From positions 21,537,792-21,601,791 of the forward strand of contig NC_079511.1 in the NCBI RefSeq assembly GCF_000801105.2: DNA of 64,000 bases, read 5' to 3'. The DNA comes from Raphanus sativus (taxonomy: Eukaryota; Streptophyta; Magnoliopsida; Brassicales; Brassicaceae). Both the position numbers and the translations under genes were made by a program. A model generated the notes under the pieces. It saw only the letters and a list, made by a program, of their open reading frames with translations, did no database searches and had not been told where the DNA came from. Shown piece by piece: positions 11,912-23,702 of this stretch (the stretch's first letter is position 1; every line of letters begins with the position of its first letter).

Positions 11912-13043
11912 TAAAACAGGAACATTAAAACTTCTTCTAGGTAGATTTTTAAAGTTGGACATCATATATTTAAATTAAATGTCTCATTCTTTATATATAA
12001 TACGTACCATAGTCTAACTTTGCATTGATGTATTTCTTTAAATATAATTCTTCTTTTTGTTCATATTCCATATATAATTTTTACATTTATTACATGTCGA
12101 TTTAAATAAGATATATATTAAGAATACTAAAAAATATTAATCGTTTTATAATTACCCTATACAATTCATTTTAAATTGATCAGTATATTTTCATTGGCCA
12201 TATTAATTTTATTGGTACGAATAACATTAGGTAGATAAGTCATAGACACATAGATAAAAATATGACTATTCTTATAACTACGCTGGCCTAATCTACTTTC
12301 TAAAACAAATAACACATAGCTTCATATATTGTATAGAATATAGTAATATTGTATAGTATTATACTTATACAATAATACTAAAAACAAACCAAACTGAAAT
12401 ATAATATATATCGAAAATGCTTTGAATCATTACACACAAAATATATTAGATTTCAGAGATAAAATTCACTTTGAAATTACGTAATAATTATTTTAAAAAA
12501 TTAAATTTCGTAATGTACAAAAAAACATAAGTTTTATATAAAATTTTGTTTTACAATAAAAAGACACAACTCGCGCTTGCAAAATGTTATTTTTACATAC
12601 GAAAGACAGTTTTGATATTGTTCTTTAAACACAAAATTGAATTACAAACTTGATACTACATAAAACTAAAAAATATAGAATACATTTTAAAAATAAAACA
12701 CGTGCGGGTGTGCATATGTTTATATAATATAATAAATATATTATGTTACACATATTTTCATATAAATAATACCCCAATGTAAGTTTTCTATGATAAATGT
12801 TGAAAATACAAAATATATAGCACTATATATTTTAAATAATACATAAAAAATCTACTTTACGTTATCATAAAATTTAAAAATCAAATTTAGTAATTAAACA
12901 CATTGCTTATTTAAACACATTAGTACACATTGTTATTTATCAAAATTTTATATTAATACACATTGGCGATCATGTATAATATTTAGTAAAAACAAAGATA
13001 AAAGAAAAATGACTCCCGCTCGGTCGAGCGGGTCATAATCTAG
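11912..13043 (+). mobile_element. Non-autonomous Helitron, 1.13 kb
   Basis: Starts TCTATCTTATTAAAACAGG at 11912 after an A and ends CTAG at 13040-13043 followed by T. Just before the end is a near-perfect hairpin, CCCGCTCG/CGAGCGGG (13015-13032). The interior is AT-rich and non-coding. This is the cleanest plus-strand Helitron in the window. Confidence 0.75.
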
Positions 13044-13159
13044 TCAATATTTAAATCTGAACTCTAAATCTACATATTAATATGTTTAAAGTGAATATGA
13101 AATATCGTTTATATTTTTCATGATTTTTAGATGTAAACATAAACCTTACTGATACTCTT

Positions 13160-13290
13160 TGCATGAGTGCGCTTGCTTGGTGAAGGAGCGACACAGAAGG
13201 AGGAGCAGGGTACCTCAAACCCGAAGACGAGCAGTTCTAAGACTTGACATTGTTTATGAAGAGTTGCACAAAAGAGCGAGGAGAAAATGA
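13160..13290 (+). other. Short open tract, unrecognised, possible gene fragment
   Basis: A basic open tract reads ACLVKERHRRRSRVPQTRRR and then AVLRLDIVYEELHKRARRK before a TGA. Its composition is unlike the AT-rich surroundings, suggesting a displaced exon. I do not recognise the protein and see no start or splice context that would make it a gene. Confidence 0.25.
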
Positions 13291-13403
13291 AGCTGGGAGA
13301 CAGGAGTTTCTTTCAAGTACGGGTGTTTTAATTTTTGTTTTTTTAATAAGCTCTATGAGCATAATCTGGGAATGGGTAGTTTTTTGTCTTTTGTTTCTTT
13401 TTA

Positions 13404-16191
13404 TTGAGGTTTATGTATGATGGAAGTGGTGTTATGTTGCTCGTAACATGGAATAAACTTCTGCTTTTGGATTATTTGGGTTACTGGTTTGTGTCTTTTA
13501 TTGGTCTACAGCTTACGTTGAGGATTGACTTGGTATGGAGTTTGGTAACAGGATTTAAGATGAGTGTGCATGCTTTGAGGCTAGAGATAAATGGTAATCA
13601 GTGGAGGATAGTAGAACGATCCTTATTGGCTTCACTAGGCTTATCGGCTTCATTAGGCCAAAGAGATACGGTTCAATTCATTTGGTGAAAAGGAGTGTAT
13701 GGGACTCCGGTTTATGCTAAGTATTATTATATTGATTGGTTGGTATTGTCACTAAGTTTTTTTCAGTTCACATTTGGAGAAGTTGTTCAACTATACATGT
13801 ATTATTATACATGGTTATTGGGAATTTGGTATTATACGAGTGTTCCTAAGTTTTATCAAAGCCATCTAAATGTTATAATACGGATAGCGCTTTTAGTATC
13901 TATGGCTTTGCTGCACTTGGTAGATTTGGGATTTGAGTACCAGACGTTATGTCAGCAAGAGGAGGTAACAAGATGGGAAGTAGACAGCACGACTGTTTTT
14001 TCTCCTTGGTGCGACCCATGGATGGGTTTAAAACTTCTTGTAGAGTCTTTTGACATCGGTATGGGTTTCTTCACACCAATTTTTACAGCTCGGCAGAGCA
14101 CATCAAAATATTTTTTTAATGAAGGTACTTAGCTGGAATTGCAGGAGTATAGGAAGTAAATGGACAATCAGTTATCTTAGAGATATATGGTATAAATATA
14201 AACCGATTTTTTTTTGTTTTTAACGGAAACAAAACAAGACTTTGCTTTTGTTCAAGGTTTTCAGGATCATTTCGGATTTGATAATATAGTTACAGTGGAT
14301 CCGATTGGTACAAGTGGAGGATTAGCTCTATATTATAATAATGATTATATGGTTAATATCCTGTATACGAGTAATCAAATGATTGACGTGGAAGCAACTA
14401 TACTGGGCAAAAAGACTTATATGACGTTTGTATATGGAGAACCGGTTCCAAAAATTAGAGAACATGTATGGGAAAGATTAACTCGATATGGTCTGGCAAG
14501 ATCAGAACCGTGGTTTATCATTGGAGATTTAAATGAAATTACGGTAATCATGAAAGGAAGGTGGAGTTTTAAGGAGTCCGAGATCTTTTGTACCTTTCAA
14601 CAACATGATCTGGAACACTGGATTGCTGGAATTTCCAGCACGGGGTAATCAAATGTCCTGGCAAGGGCGACGAAATAAAGTTATGGTCAAATGTCGATTG
14701 GACAGAGCATTAGCAAATGAGGATTGGCACACGCTTTTTCGATGTTCATACACAGAATATTTAGGTCTGGTGGGTTCTTACCATCGGCCAGTCGTGGTCC
14801 ATCTCGAGAATTCAGTACCAAAGCGTCGAGGACAATTTCGGTTTGACAACAGGTGGCTTGGCTAGGAGGGTTTTTTCGAATCTATTGAGAGAGGTTGGGG
14901 TGGTTCCACCACGGCGAATTCAGGGGATCTTGTGTCGAGGATTATCATTTGCCTCCGTGAGATCGCTACATGGAGGAGACATAATCCACCATACGGAAAG
15001 GAAAAAATTGGTGAACTTCAAAAAGCACTGGAAGAAGTACAAACGGATAATAATAGAACTCATGAAGAAATACTGGAGGTTTCTAGGAAGTTACAAGATG
15101 CATATAAGGATGAGGAAGACTATTGGCAACAGAAGAGTCGTAACATGTGGTATACATCAAGAGATCTTAATATTAAATTCTACAATGCCCTTACAAAACA
15201 ACGGCGAGCCCGCAATAGGATTGTGGGACTTTATGACACTGATGGTAATTGGATAGTAGAGGGACAAGGTCTAGAAAAAGTGGCTGTAAGTTATTTTGAT
15301 GAACTGTTTCAGACCACATCTCCTTCTGAGTTTGACGCTTTTTTGGATGAGATTGGATCTATTACTACCCCTCAGATGAACCAGAGATTAATCAGACTGG
15401 CAACTGAGGATGAGGTCCGCCATGCTCTGTTTATGATGCACCCTGAAAAGGCTCCTATACCGGATGGAATGACTGCTTTTATTTTTCCAGCATTCTTGGA
15501 ATATAATTAAGAAGGACCTCATGGATATGGTTAATAATTTGGATATGGTTAATAATTTTTTGATCTCTGGGGAACCGGATGCACGTTTAAACATCACAAA
15601 TATTTGTTTGATTCCCAAGACGGAGAGGCCTACAAGGATGACAGAACTAAAACCTATAAATCTTTGTAATGTAGGATATAAGATAATTTCTAAATTATTA
15701 TGTCAAAGGTTAAAGAATTGTCTTCCCTCACTTATTTCGGAAACCCAATCTTCTTTTGTGCCGGGAAGATTAATATCAGATAACATCCTCATAGCTCAGG
15801 AGATGTTTCATGGTTTAATGACTAATAAGTTATGCCAAGATAAATTTATGGCTATAAAAACGGATATGAGCAAAGCCTATGATAGTATTGAATGGACTTT
15901 TATTCAAGCGTTACTTTCTCAAATGGAATTTCATCAACACTGGATTAAATTGATGATGGAATGTATATCATCAGTACAATATAGATTTTTATTGAATGGG
16001 CAGCCAAAGTGACACATCATTCCGCACAGAGGCCTACGGCAAGGAGATCCATTGCGCCTTACTTATTCATTATGTTTACAGAAGCACTGGTCGCAAATAT
16101 TAAAAAGGCCGAAAGAGAGAGAAATCTAACTGGTATAAAGGTTCCAAGGGCTTTTCCTCCGATCTCTCATTTGCTTTTTGCAGATGATAGC
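13404..16191 (+). pseudogene. LINE (L1-type) retrotransposon, broken ORF2
   Basis: ORF2 begins with ATG at 14119 (MKVLSWNCRSIGSKW), the typical start of the apurinic-type endonuclease. The endonuclease continues (FIIGDLNEIT, about 14512-14545) with a stop and frameshifts. The linker and reverse transcriptase follow: NICLIPKTERP (15598), LKPINLCNVGYKIISKLL, SSFVPGRLISDNILIAQE, MSKAYDSIEWTF, a frameshifted GLRQGDP region, and HLLFADDSL at about 16190. There the sequence switches to a CLP1-like gene, so the rest of the polymerase, the zinc region and the tail are missing. 13404-14118 may hold ORF1 remnants but I see no diagnostic motif. At least five lesions make it inactive. Confidence 0.85.
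15523..15558 (+). repeat. 18-bp perfect tandem duplication inside the LINE
   Basis: GGATATGGTTAATAATTT occurs twice back to back. It adds six residues (DMVNNL/DMVNNF) in frame just before the reverse transcriptase fingers. Confidence 0.9.
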
Positions 16192-16965
16192 CTTATCAAC
16201 TGGGCAGCTAAAGAGGCATGGAAGACTTCGTTGACCTTGACGTTAGCCAAGGCTCGGTTTAAATACCCGTCTCGATCGCTGCTACACCTATAGAGACGCC
16301 GCTTGATCCTATCGAAGGGTTTCCTCTAGGTATGCCCTTAGTGTACTACTACGGTCACACTAAACCAGGCACCAACATTGAGCTCTACAAAGCTACGGTG
16401 AAGGAACTTGCAAGAGTACTGGAGAGACAGTTTCTTGGGAACCCTGAGTCTCGAGCTGCTGGTATGGTGATCAACACCATGGGATGGTTCTATAGTAACG
16501 GTTATGATGATGTGCTTCTCCATGCGATCGAAACGTTCAAGGCATCTCTTGTTCTTGTATTAGGTCAAGAAAAGCTATACAGCGAGCTTAAGGATGTGTT
16601 GAGTAATGTGGAAAGAACTCTCTCCGTATACTAATACCTCTAGCTTCAGCGATGAGAAAGTGTTCTGTATTGGTGCTGGACCACAAGCTCCAAGATCAGC
16701 TCTTCCAATCGGGTTTGACCCGGTTTCTGATAAGTTGAAGGTAACGCCTGTGAATATCGATGACCGAGATCTGATGCGTTCTATTCTGGCTGTCTCGTAT
16801 GCACAAGAACTGTACCAGAGCGTCTCAAGCAATGTTTACGGGTTTGTATATGTGACGGAGGTTAATGTGCAGAGGAAGACGATCACGTATTTAGCACCGT
16901 CGCAAGGGATATTGCCTAGCAAGTTCTTGGTCGCTGGATCTTTGTCATGGCTTGAGTGTCATTAG
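16192..16965 (+). pseudogene. CLP1: CLP1 polynucleotide kinase-like pseudogene, truncated
   Basis: The sequence corresponds to the middle and C-terminal parts of CLP1-type mRNA 3'-end processing factors (CLPS3/CLPS5 in Arabidopsis). It begins at INWAAKEAW, just after where the Walker A loop would be, so the nucleotide-binding motif is lost. A frameshift follows at once; MPLVYYYGHTKPGTNIEL, NPESRAAGMVINTMGW, VLVLGQEKLYSELKDVL, then a roughly 100-bp deletion relative to the paralogue at 35.7 kb, then GAGPQAPRSALPIGF and the C-terminus FLVAGSLSWLECH. It is joined at its 5' side to the LINE and cannot encode a working protein. Confidence 0.85.
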
Positions 16966-17086
16966 AAGCAAAAGATAAGATGAAGTAAAATACAGTTTAA
17001 ATTCAAATTTTGTAATTGCTGCAAATTAGTTTTATATCAATAGTCTCAAATGAAATAATTGCTATGATCTCTTTTAGTTTCTTTCG

Positions 17087-17176
17087 ATACTAAGGTAAGA
17101 AGCAGAATTCTGATACTATGGTAAGAAGCAGAGTTCTATGGAGCCTGATACTATGGTAAGAAGCAGAATTCTGGCT
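17087..17176. repeat. Tandem repeat GATACTATGGTAAGAAGCAG, 3 copies
   Basis: Three near-identical units lie at 17087, 17113 and 17147. Single related units occur at 42921 and 48700 in the duplicated tail region, so the expansion is specific to this copy. Confidence 0.8.
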
Positions 17177-17210
17177 TGAGAGATTCCACTTAACAATTAA
17201 CATATATACA

Positions 17211-18650
17211 CTAGATTTTGACTCGCGCTTGGAAAGCGCGGATTTGTTTTCGAAGTTGAATAATTGTTATTAAAATAATTTCTATAGAATAATGTATAGG
17301 TTTGAAGATATTTATCCAAAACCGTGAATTGAACCGTTCTAAATTGAAAAAAAAAAACAATGAAACAAAAATCATATTGAATTTCATGAATAACCGAGAG
17401 ATTATATATGCTTGGAACCAAAACTGATGCCGAACTGAGAACCAAATGGATATCTGAATTTTTAAAATAAAAATTATAAACTTACAAATATTAATTATAC
17501 ATAATTCATAAATAACTAAATACCCTAAAAACCATTTATAAACGAAATGACCCGAAAAGCCAAATTACCCAAATAGTTTTTAATTCAAATGATTAAATTA
17601 TCCGGTTTTTATCTAAACAACCCAAATTATTTGATATCTAAACTGAAAATCTCAAATTATCCAATATTTTTATTTATAAATCCGTAATTACCCAAAAATC
17701 AGAATCGAACCAAAACTGAATTGGATCCAAATTGTTTTTTTTTTCAATATGAACTAGTTTGCTACTAAGCCGAACAAAATACAGAGATAAACCAACTGAA
17801 ACCAAAACAAACTTTGTAAATACCTAAAGGGTTCCTAAAAATTAAAATCATTACACCTAAAACCAAAATACTCAAACCAAAACTGAATGATGAGGAATGA
17901 TGAGGACTAATAGTGCATCTAAATTCAAATGTTAGGAAGAAAGTATTTTATTTTTACAAATTATTGAAATACTTTTAGTGGGGTGTTTATGTGGTTTATA
18001 AATGAATTAATATATAAACAATATTTTATATCTGATCCAAACCCATGGTCGAAACCCGATGGCCACATATAATTCAGACTGACTTATGTTTTTTATGAAG
18101 CATTCTATCAGAGAAATTACCAATTGATATGTTTCTATAAAACTATGATTTAATAAAAAAAATAACTAAAAATATGATAAAACCCAAAAACATGTTATTA
18201 ATCCATAAACTGACACCATTTGACCCGACAAAATACCAAAAAATCTTATAATATTTTCCTAAAAATTGATTAAACTTCTCATATACTTTATAATAGTACA
18301 TAAACTAAATAAACTATTTGATTTGTCATATAAAATAATAAATTGTATTTTTGTTATGCATTTTAATTTATAGGTTTTTTATTATCAATATTATTACGAT
18401 TTTAAAGTAGATGCTTTATTTCTTATGTTTAGAAGCATAAATAAAGTTTATGATTGTTAGAATGTATTTTAATGGGTCATAGATGCAATAAATTAAGTTA
18501 ATGTTGTGCTAGTTTTAGGCCCAAAACCAAAAGAAATAATTTCCATTAATGAGAATTAAATTTCCTTTCTATATTTCCTTATGCACCATTTTTGTTGCTC
18601 TAAATAAAGTCAATATATATACATATAGTAAAACTTCTATAAATTAATAA
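17211..18650 (-). mobile_element. Helitron 3' end with CCGAA-rich interior; far end not found
   Basis: CTAGATTTTGACTCGCGCTT at 17211 with the CGCGCTT/AAAGCGCG hairpin is a minus-strand Helitron 3' terminus, preceded by A. A matching 5' end is not visible before the next Helitron at 18651. 17290-17890 contains many ACCGAA/AACCAAA motifs. No gene seen. Confidence 0.5.
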
Positions 18651-19645
18651 CTAGATTTTGATCTGCGCGCCCGCACGGGTTTTGGTTTTTTTTTTGTTTT
18701 TATAAAATATTTAATGATCTTTTAAACACATGGTTTATTTACATTTTTTTATCTCATAAAAACCTATCCGGACCGAAGATGATCTGACTCAAACCCTCGA
18801 AAAATTTACAATATCCGAATTGTATTTATTTGATTTTAAAACTCTATAAACACGATATCCAAACAAAAATTTGTATTCCAACTGTTGTTTTGATGTCCTG
18901 ATCAATCTGATTCAGGTGAAAAATAAAATATATTTTTATTAAATTATTTCAAAAATTATTTTTGTACATAATATTCTATCTAAAATTTTATAACTTGTGC
19001 AGTTTGTTTTGATAATCTTTTTTCTTATTTGTACATAATATTATATTAAAAGTTTTATAACTTGATGCAATTTGATGTAATTTTACTTTTCATATATTAA
19101 CATGTTGTTTTTGTTAATTTAGTTTAAAGTGAAAAAACATACTAAAATTTTTAATTTTTTGCATTAGTTTTCTATGAATTATTATTAGTATTATGATATT
19201 TGTTTCTTGAAAATTGAACTCTCGAAATTTTATATTTGACTAAACTAAATAAGTTAATATTATATTTAAAAAGATTATATAATATATACAATATATTCAG
19301 TTTGTGTTTTATTTTCACCCCAAAGAAAATAATTTTCGATTTAGTCAATATATGAATATTGATTTGTTTAGATAAGCATTGAAATTATAATTAATTTTTA
19401 ATTTGAAATGGTTTGAAATGCAGTGGCAGAATATGTAAATAAAAAGAAATACAAAAATAAATAATTAATTTATGGTAAAAGCAATGGCTAAATGTGCAAA
19501 TAAATAAAATATTTTAATATGCTATCTAGGTTTCCAAACTGTTTTCATTTAATCTGTTATCCAAGTTTTCAAATAGTTTTCATTTAACTCTGCAATTCAG
19601 GATGCCAAACAAAACTAAAAGATACTTCTATTTTAATAAGATAGA
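18651..19645 (-). mobile_element. Non-autonomous Helitron, 995 bp
   Basis: Minus-strand 3' end CTAGATTTTGATCTGCGC at 18651 with a short CCCG/CGGG hairpin; 5' end TCTATCTTATTAAAATAG at 19645. Left flank base A and right flank base T fit insertion into an AT dinucleotide. No coding sequence. Confidence 0.7.
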
Positions 19646-20229
19646 TGTTGGGACTGCACCAAAATTATAATTTTTTATTAATTTAAAGAGACTATTAATT
19701 TATCGATATACTAATTGAACCAAAAATTCAATTTGGAACTATAAATTATATTATTATATATAAATTTTTAGTATATATTAATTATAGATTACTAATTTAA
19801 AGATGTTATAATGTAATTAGCTATGTATTATTAACCTGGAGTAATGTTATTTGACTGTTTATTACAAAAATCTCATTTAGTAAAGCTATGGGGAAATTTT
19901 TTATTTTATTTTCTAGATTTTAATAGTATTTAATCGTTTGTATCATTTCAGATTCTGTGCATTTATGAATATTCGAAGTATATACTGAAATTCATACCTT
20001 CTCGAATATACAGATATGGATAATCTGAAACATATAGATTTTCTTGTTATAAATTCTTGCTATATATTGGGAAATATTAAATAAATAATTTTAATATTTA
20101 GAATATAGGATTTAGTGTATATATAGTTTATGTCTGTTAAAAATATAGTTTATAATTAATATTAGATTAAAAATGTCATAAATCTTTTTATCGACAATAA
20201 TATACAATGTTTTGATATCAAACAAGTAA
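19646..20229. other. AT-rich spacer
   Basis: No reading frame or transposon end recognised. Confidence 0.5.
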
Positions 20230-21131
20230 CTAGATTTTGATCCGCGCTTCGAAAGCGCGGGTTTATTTGGATTATAAAAAAGTTTGATATGAATTACTTC
20301 TGATATTTTATATATTAGTATGATATAAAGTCGTATTATATGGATTAAGATGTTTTTTTTTAAAGTTATATAATTATAAATTAATTTATTTTAGATATTG
20401 TGTGTATACTATTATATAACTCTCTTTTAAGCATATACATTTTACTCGGAGCCAAAAGTCATATTATTCTGAACCTATTGCATTTTTTGAGACCATGGCT
20501 CTGTCCGAATCCGAATATCCAAAATATTTTGTTTGGATTAAGTATATTGAGTATTTCAGATAAGTTTTAAGTATTACAAATAGCATTTTTAGGTTTCAGA
20601 TTCTGGTTTTTGGTTATAATTTTGGGTTTCGGTAAATCTAAAATTATATTTCGTTTATTTGAATAAATATTTAAATATTATTGGTTTCTCAAGTAAAATT
20701 TTGGGTCTTTTGGATATCTGAATATTTTCAAGTATTTATTAAGATTTTCGGGTATTTTGTGTTTTTGTTTTTTTCATGTTTTCAGGTATTTTGAATTTTT
20801 CTCCCTAAATACTTGATTTTATTAGGACCCATTACATACCCAAATTACATGTATATTACAGGTACTTGAATTATGGATTCGAACCTACTCGGATGTAAAA
20901 GAAACCGATCCAAACTCAAAATGACTTTTTCAAAACACTTAGTTGGGTCCAAATGTGTAGGACCCAAAGAAATCAAATCTGAAAGGAACCAATCAACACT
21001 GGACACAAAGACATGAATGCCCAAACCCATGCTCCCATTATATTTGTGTGCATTTTATAACAGTTATATTTGTTGAGTTAATGAAATTTAAGATTTATTT
21101 GAGAGATTTTTGGCTAATTTAATAGTATAGA
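20230..21131 (-). mobile_element. Non-autonomous Helitron, 902 bp
   Basis: Minus-strand 3' end CTAG at 20230 with a hairpin CCCGCGCTTTCGAAGCGCGG (plus-strand 20242-20262); 5' end TCTATACTATTAAATTAGCC ending at 21131, followed by T. The interior (20520-20910) has the CCGAA/TTCGG motif class. No coding sequence. Confidence 0.7.
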
Positions 21132-21541
21132 TTTTGGAGGTTTTTCATTTAGTTGAACAAATTTTTTTTTAAAGGGCTTTAATATTTTTTTTTGTAAAAA
21201 ACTTCTTTATAAAAATTAATTTAACAAAATATATATATTTTTAAGAGATGGTACATAGTTACACATGGTCTAAAAACATTTTTCTAGTAAAATTTTGAAT
21301 GATTATCTTTCAGTAGTATATATTTACCCCTCCTTCAAAAATGCGGAATTTTATAAATAAATTATTATTTAAAAAATTAAATAAGTAATTATTTAAAAAA
21401 ATTAAAGTATAAAAATTATTTGATATTTTTAATTGTGATGGGTTGAGTAAATATAAAACAAAAACTTAAATTTGAAGTATTAGTAGTCTGAGAAGTAAAG
21501 AATATATGCAGATATTAATTCATTAGATTAATTAATGTATA
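21132..21541. other. AT-rich spacer
   Basis: No gene or defined repeat seen. Confidence 0.5.
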
Positions 21542-22669
21542 TCTATACTATTAAAACATAAGTACAAATAAAAATTAACCCTAAATTTTATAACTTATTT
21601 ACAATAGAATGTCACTGAAGTAATTAATGATCCTATCTTTTAGTTTTTTTTTGTCTTTTCCTAATTTAATTTAAAATAAAACTAACCATAATCTAATAGT
21701 ACAAACTAAAAAAGATTACAGCATCAATTATGCCTAAAAACCTGCGACTTTCCATACCTGATTAGGGTCAAAAATACATCATATAATTTAGTTACACTAA
21801 TAAATTGATTTCTATAAATGAAATCATATATCATTCATTTATTAGATAAAATTATATTAAATCGTAATTAAAATATATAATTTGCATACAAACGATTTTA
21901 CCATTGACAAATAAATTATTTATTTATATAAATTTTATGTTTAACATCTATACTATAAAGCAGATGTATGTTTATGAATCTGCCCCTGAAATTTTTAAGT
22001 AATTATAAAAATTACCTGTATTTTTTTCCAGCATTATTTGCAACCAATCAAAAGTCATTATTTTGCAATTACATTGAATAATATTTAATATAATTCAATT
22101 CTTAGCCTTTTGAAAATTTTGTTTCCTAAATGTTTGCACCATATCTTTTCAAAAAATATTTCACATTATTAATTATTTGAAAGCATTTATTAAATGAAAC
22201 ATCAAAATAAAATTAAGTTGAAATAACAAATGATTAAATCAACAGAATCATAATACGGGTATGAATTATCTCATTTCCTTAAAAAATAGTTTCATTTAAA
22301 ATAAAAACTAAGTCACATAAACTAAATTTAATAAAATTATAGAACATATTTTGAAACACACAAATGAATTTTTCAATACAAGAGTGTTGAAGATATAAAA
22401 TATTTTATTTAAATTAAAAATATCAGTGTAAAATAAGTTTAACTTCGGTTTAAATAAATAAAATCATATTACGGGTTATAATTATTTAGAGTCTTCTAAA
22501 ATTTAGCCATATTTAAAATAAAAAAAAAACAATTCATATAAGTAAATTTACAATAAATTTCATAAAAAGTTAAAATGTATAATTTATCAGAAATCATAAT
22601 TTTTATTACGTAAAATAATTTTCTAACAAAAAATATACCCGCTTTTTTTAAGGGCGGGTCAAAATCTAG
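21542..22669 (+). mobile_element. Helitron, possibly two nested
   Basis: Helitron-type 5' ends start at 21542 (TCTATACTATTAAAACATAAG) and again at 21947 (TCTATACTATAAAGCAG), both after A. One 3' end is visible: CCCGC...GGCGGGTCAAAATCTAG ending 22669 and followed by T. Either the inner start pairs with this end and the outer element has lost its 3' terminus, or the whole is one element with a repeated 5' end. Non-coding. Confidence 0.6.
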
Positions 22670-23100
22670 TTGTATATAATTAAAGCATTATGTGTTGCTT
22701 GATAACTCATATTTTCTCGGTAATAAAGGTGGCGTGGATCACATATGAATGTGTAGTAGAACTAAAACTGAGAGACTAAGGTAAGTTTTTAATTTTATTA
22801 CGAATAATACTAAGTTTAATTAAGTGTAACTGCATTTGTTAACCAAAAAAAAAAAGAAGATGGAATGTTCACATCAAACACTATCGTATAATAATTTGAG
22901 AGGGTCCCGCAAGTTTCATTTTATTTGGTAGAAACGCAAGATGAAATATAGAATCGGTTGATTAGAATTATACAATATGCAAGACAATTAATTAAATTAC
23001 TATTATATCATTAACGAGGATGCAGTAACCTTTCATAAATAGATTTTTGTAAGAATGTTTCTATTTTAATAGTAGTATAGATAAAAGGGAGATATTCTTA
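22670..23100. other. AT-rich spacer with a minus-strand Helitron 5' end
   Basis: No gene seen. GTTTCTATTTTAATAGTAGT... at 23058-23081 reads on the minus strand as a Helitron 5' start (TCTATACTACTATTAAAATAG), but its 3' end was not located. Confidence 0.4.
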
Positions 23101-23702
23101 GAGGAGAAGCTGTCCACGAAGGATTAGAAAATTAACCAATAAGAAGCCACATTCTCGCCACGTCATCACACAAAATTGGGTAATCTTGGGCTCCTTTTAG
23201 ATTCGTTTTGGTTAAAGCACGAGGCCTTTAAGCGCAAAAAGAATACACCTAAATCACTCCACGTCGTCTCTCTCTCGCGAAACCATTATGTGTTTGTTCT
23301 CCGTTTCTTCGGCGATTGATTTTCTCAACCGAAGTTGATCAATCGACACAACTCCATCTCTGTGCAATGAATCCATCATTTATTGATTCCTTTCGCCTTC
23401 CTCCCTCTGCATCCATGTCTCTGATTGAAAGGGCTCTGTGTTAATGATTTATATTTCGAAGCTATTATCTGAAAGATCTGCATGTATTTCTCATATCTTC
23501 TTCTGTGAATTATGTTCTGATCGACAATGTGTTAGATCAAATCAGTTATATTGTTTCCTCCATTGTGTGTAAAATAAACCCAGGCTGTGTCCTTTTGTTT
23601 TAAGTTTGACTTGAAATATGCAATGTAATAGAAGCTATGGTTTTGTATGTATGTGCTTCTTATGTTTCTATTAGAAACTACTGTTTTTTTCTAAATCGAT
23701 GA
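23101..23702 (+). promoter_or_regulatory. Former promoter and 5' leader of the NCL-like pseudogene
   Basis: The sequence changes abruptly to gene-like composition. CCACGTCATCA at 23158 is an ACGT-core bZIP-type site next to a CCAAT (23136). 23265-23450 is CT-rich leader sequence and 23450-23700 is T-rich, possibly a leader intron. It directly precedes the pseudogene ATG. Confidence 0.4.
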
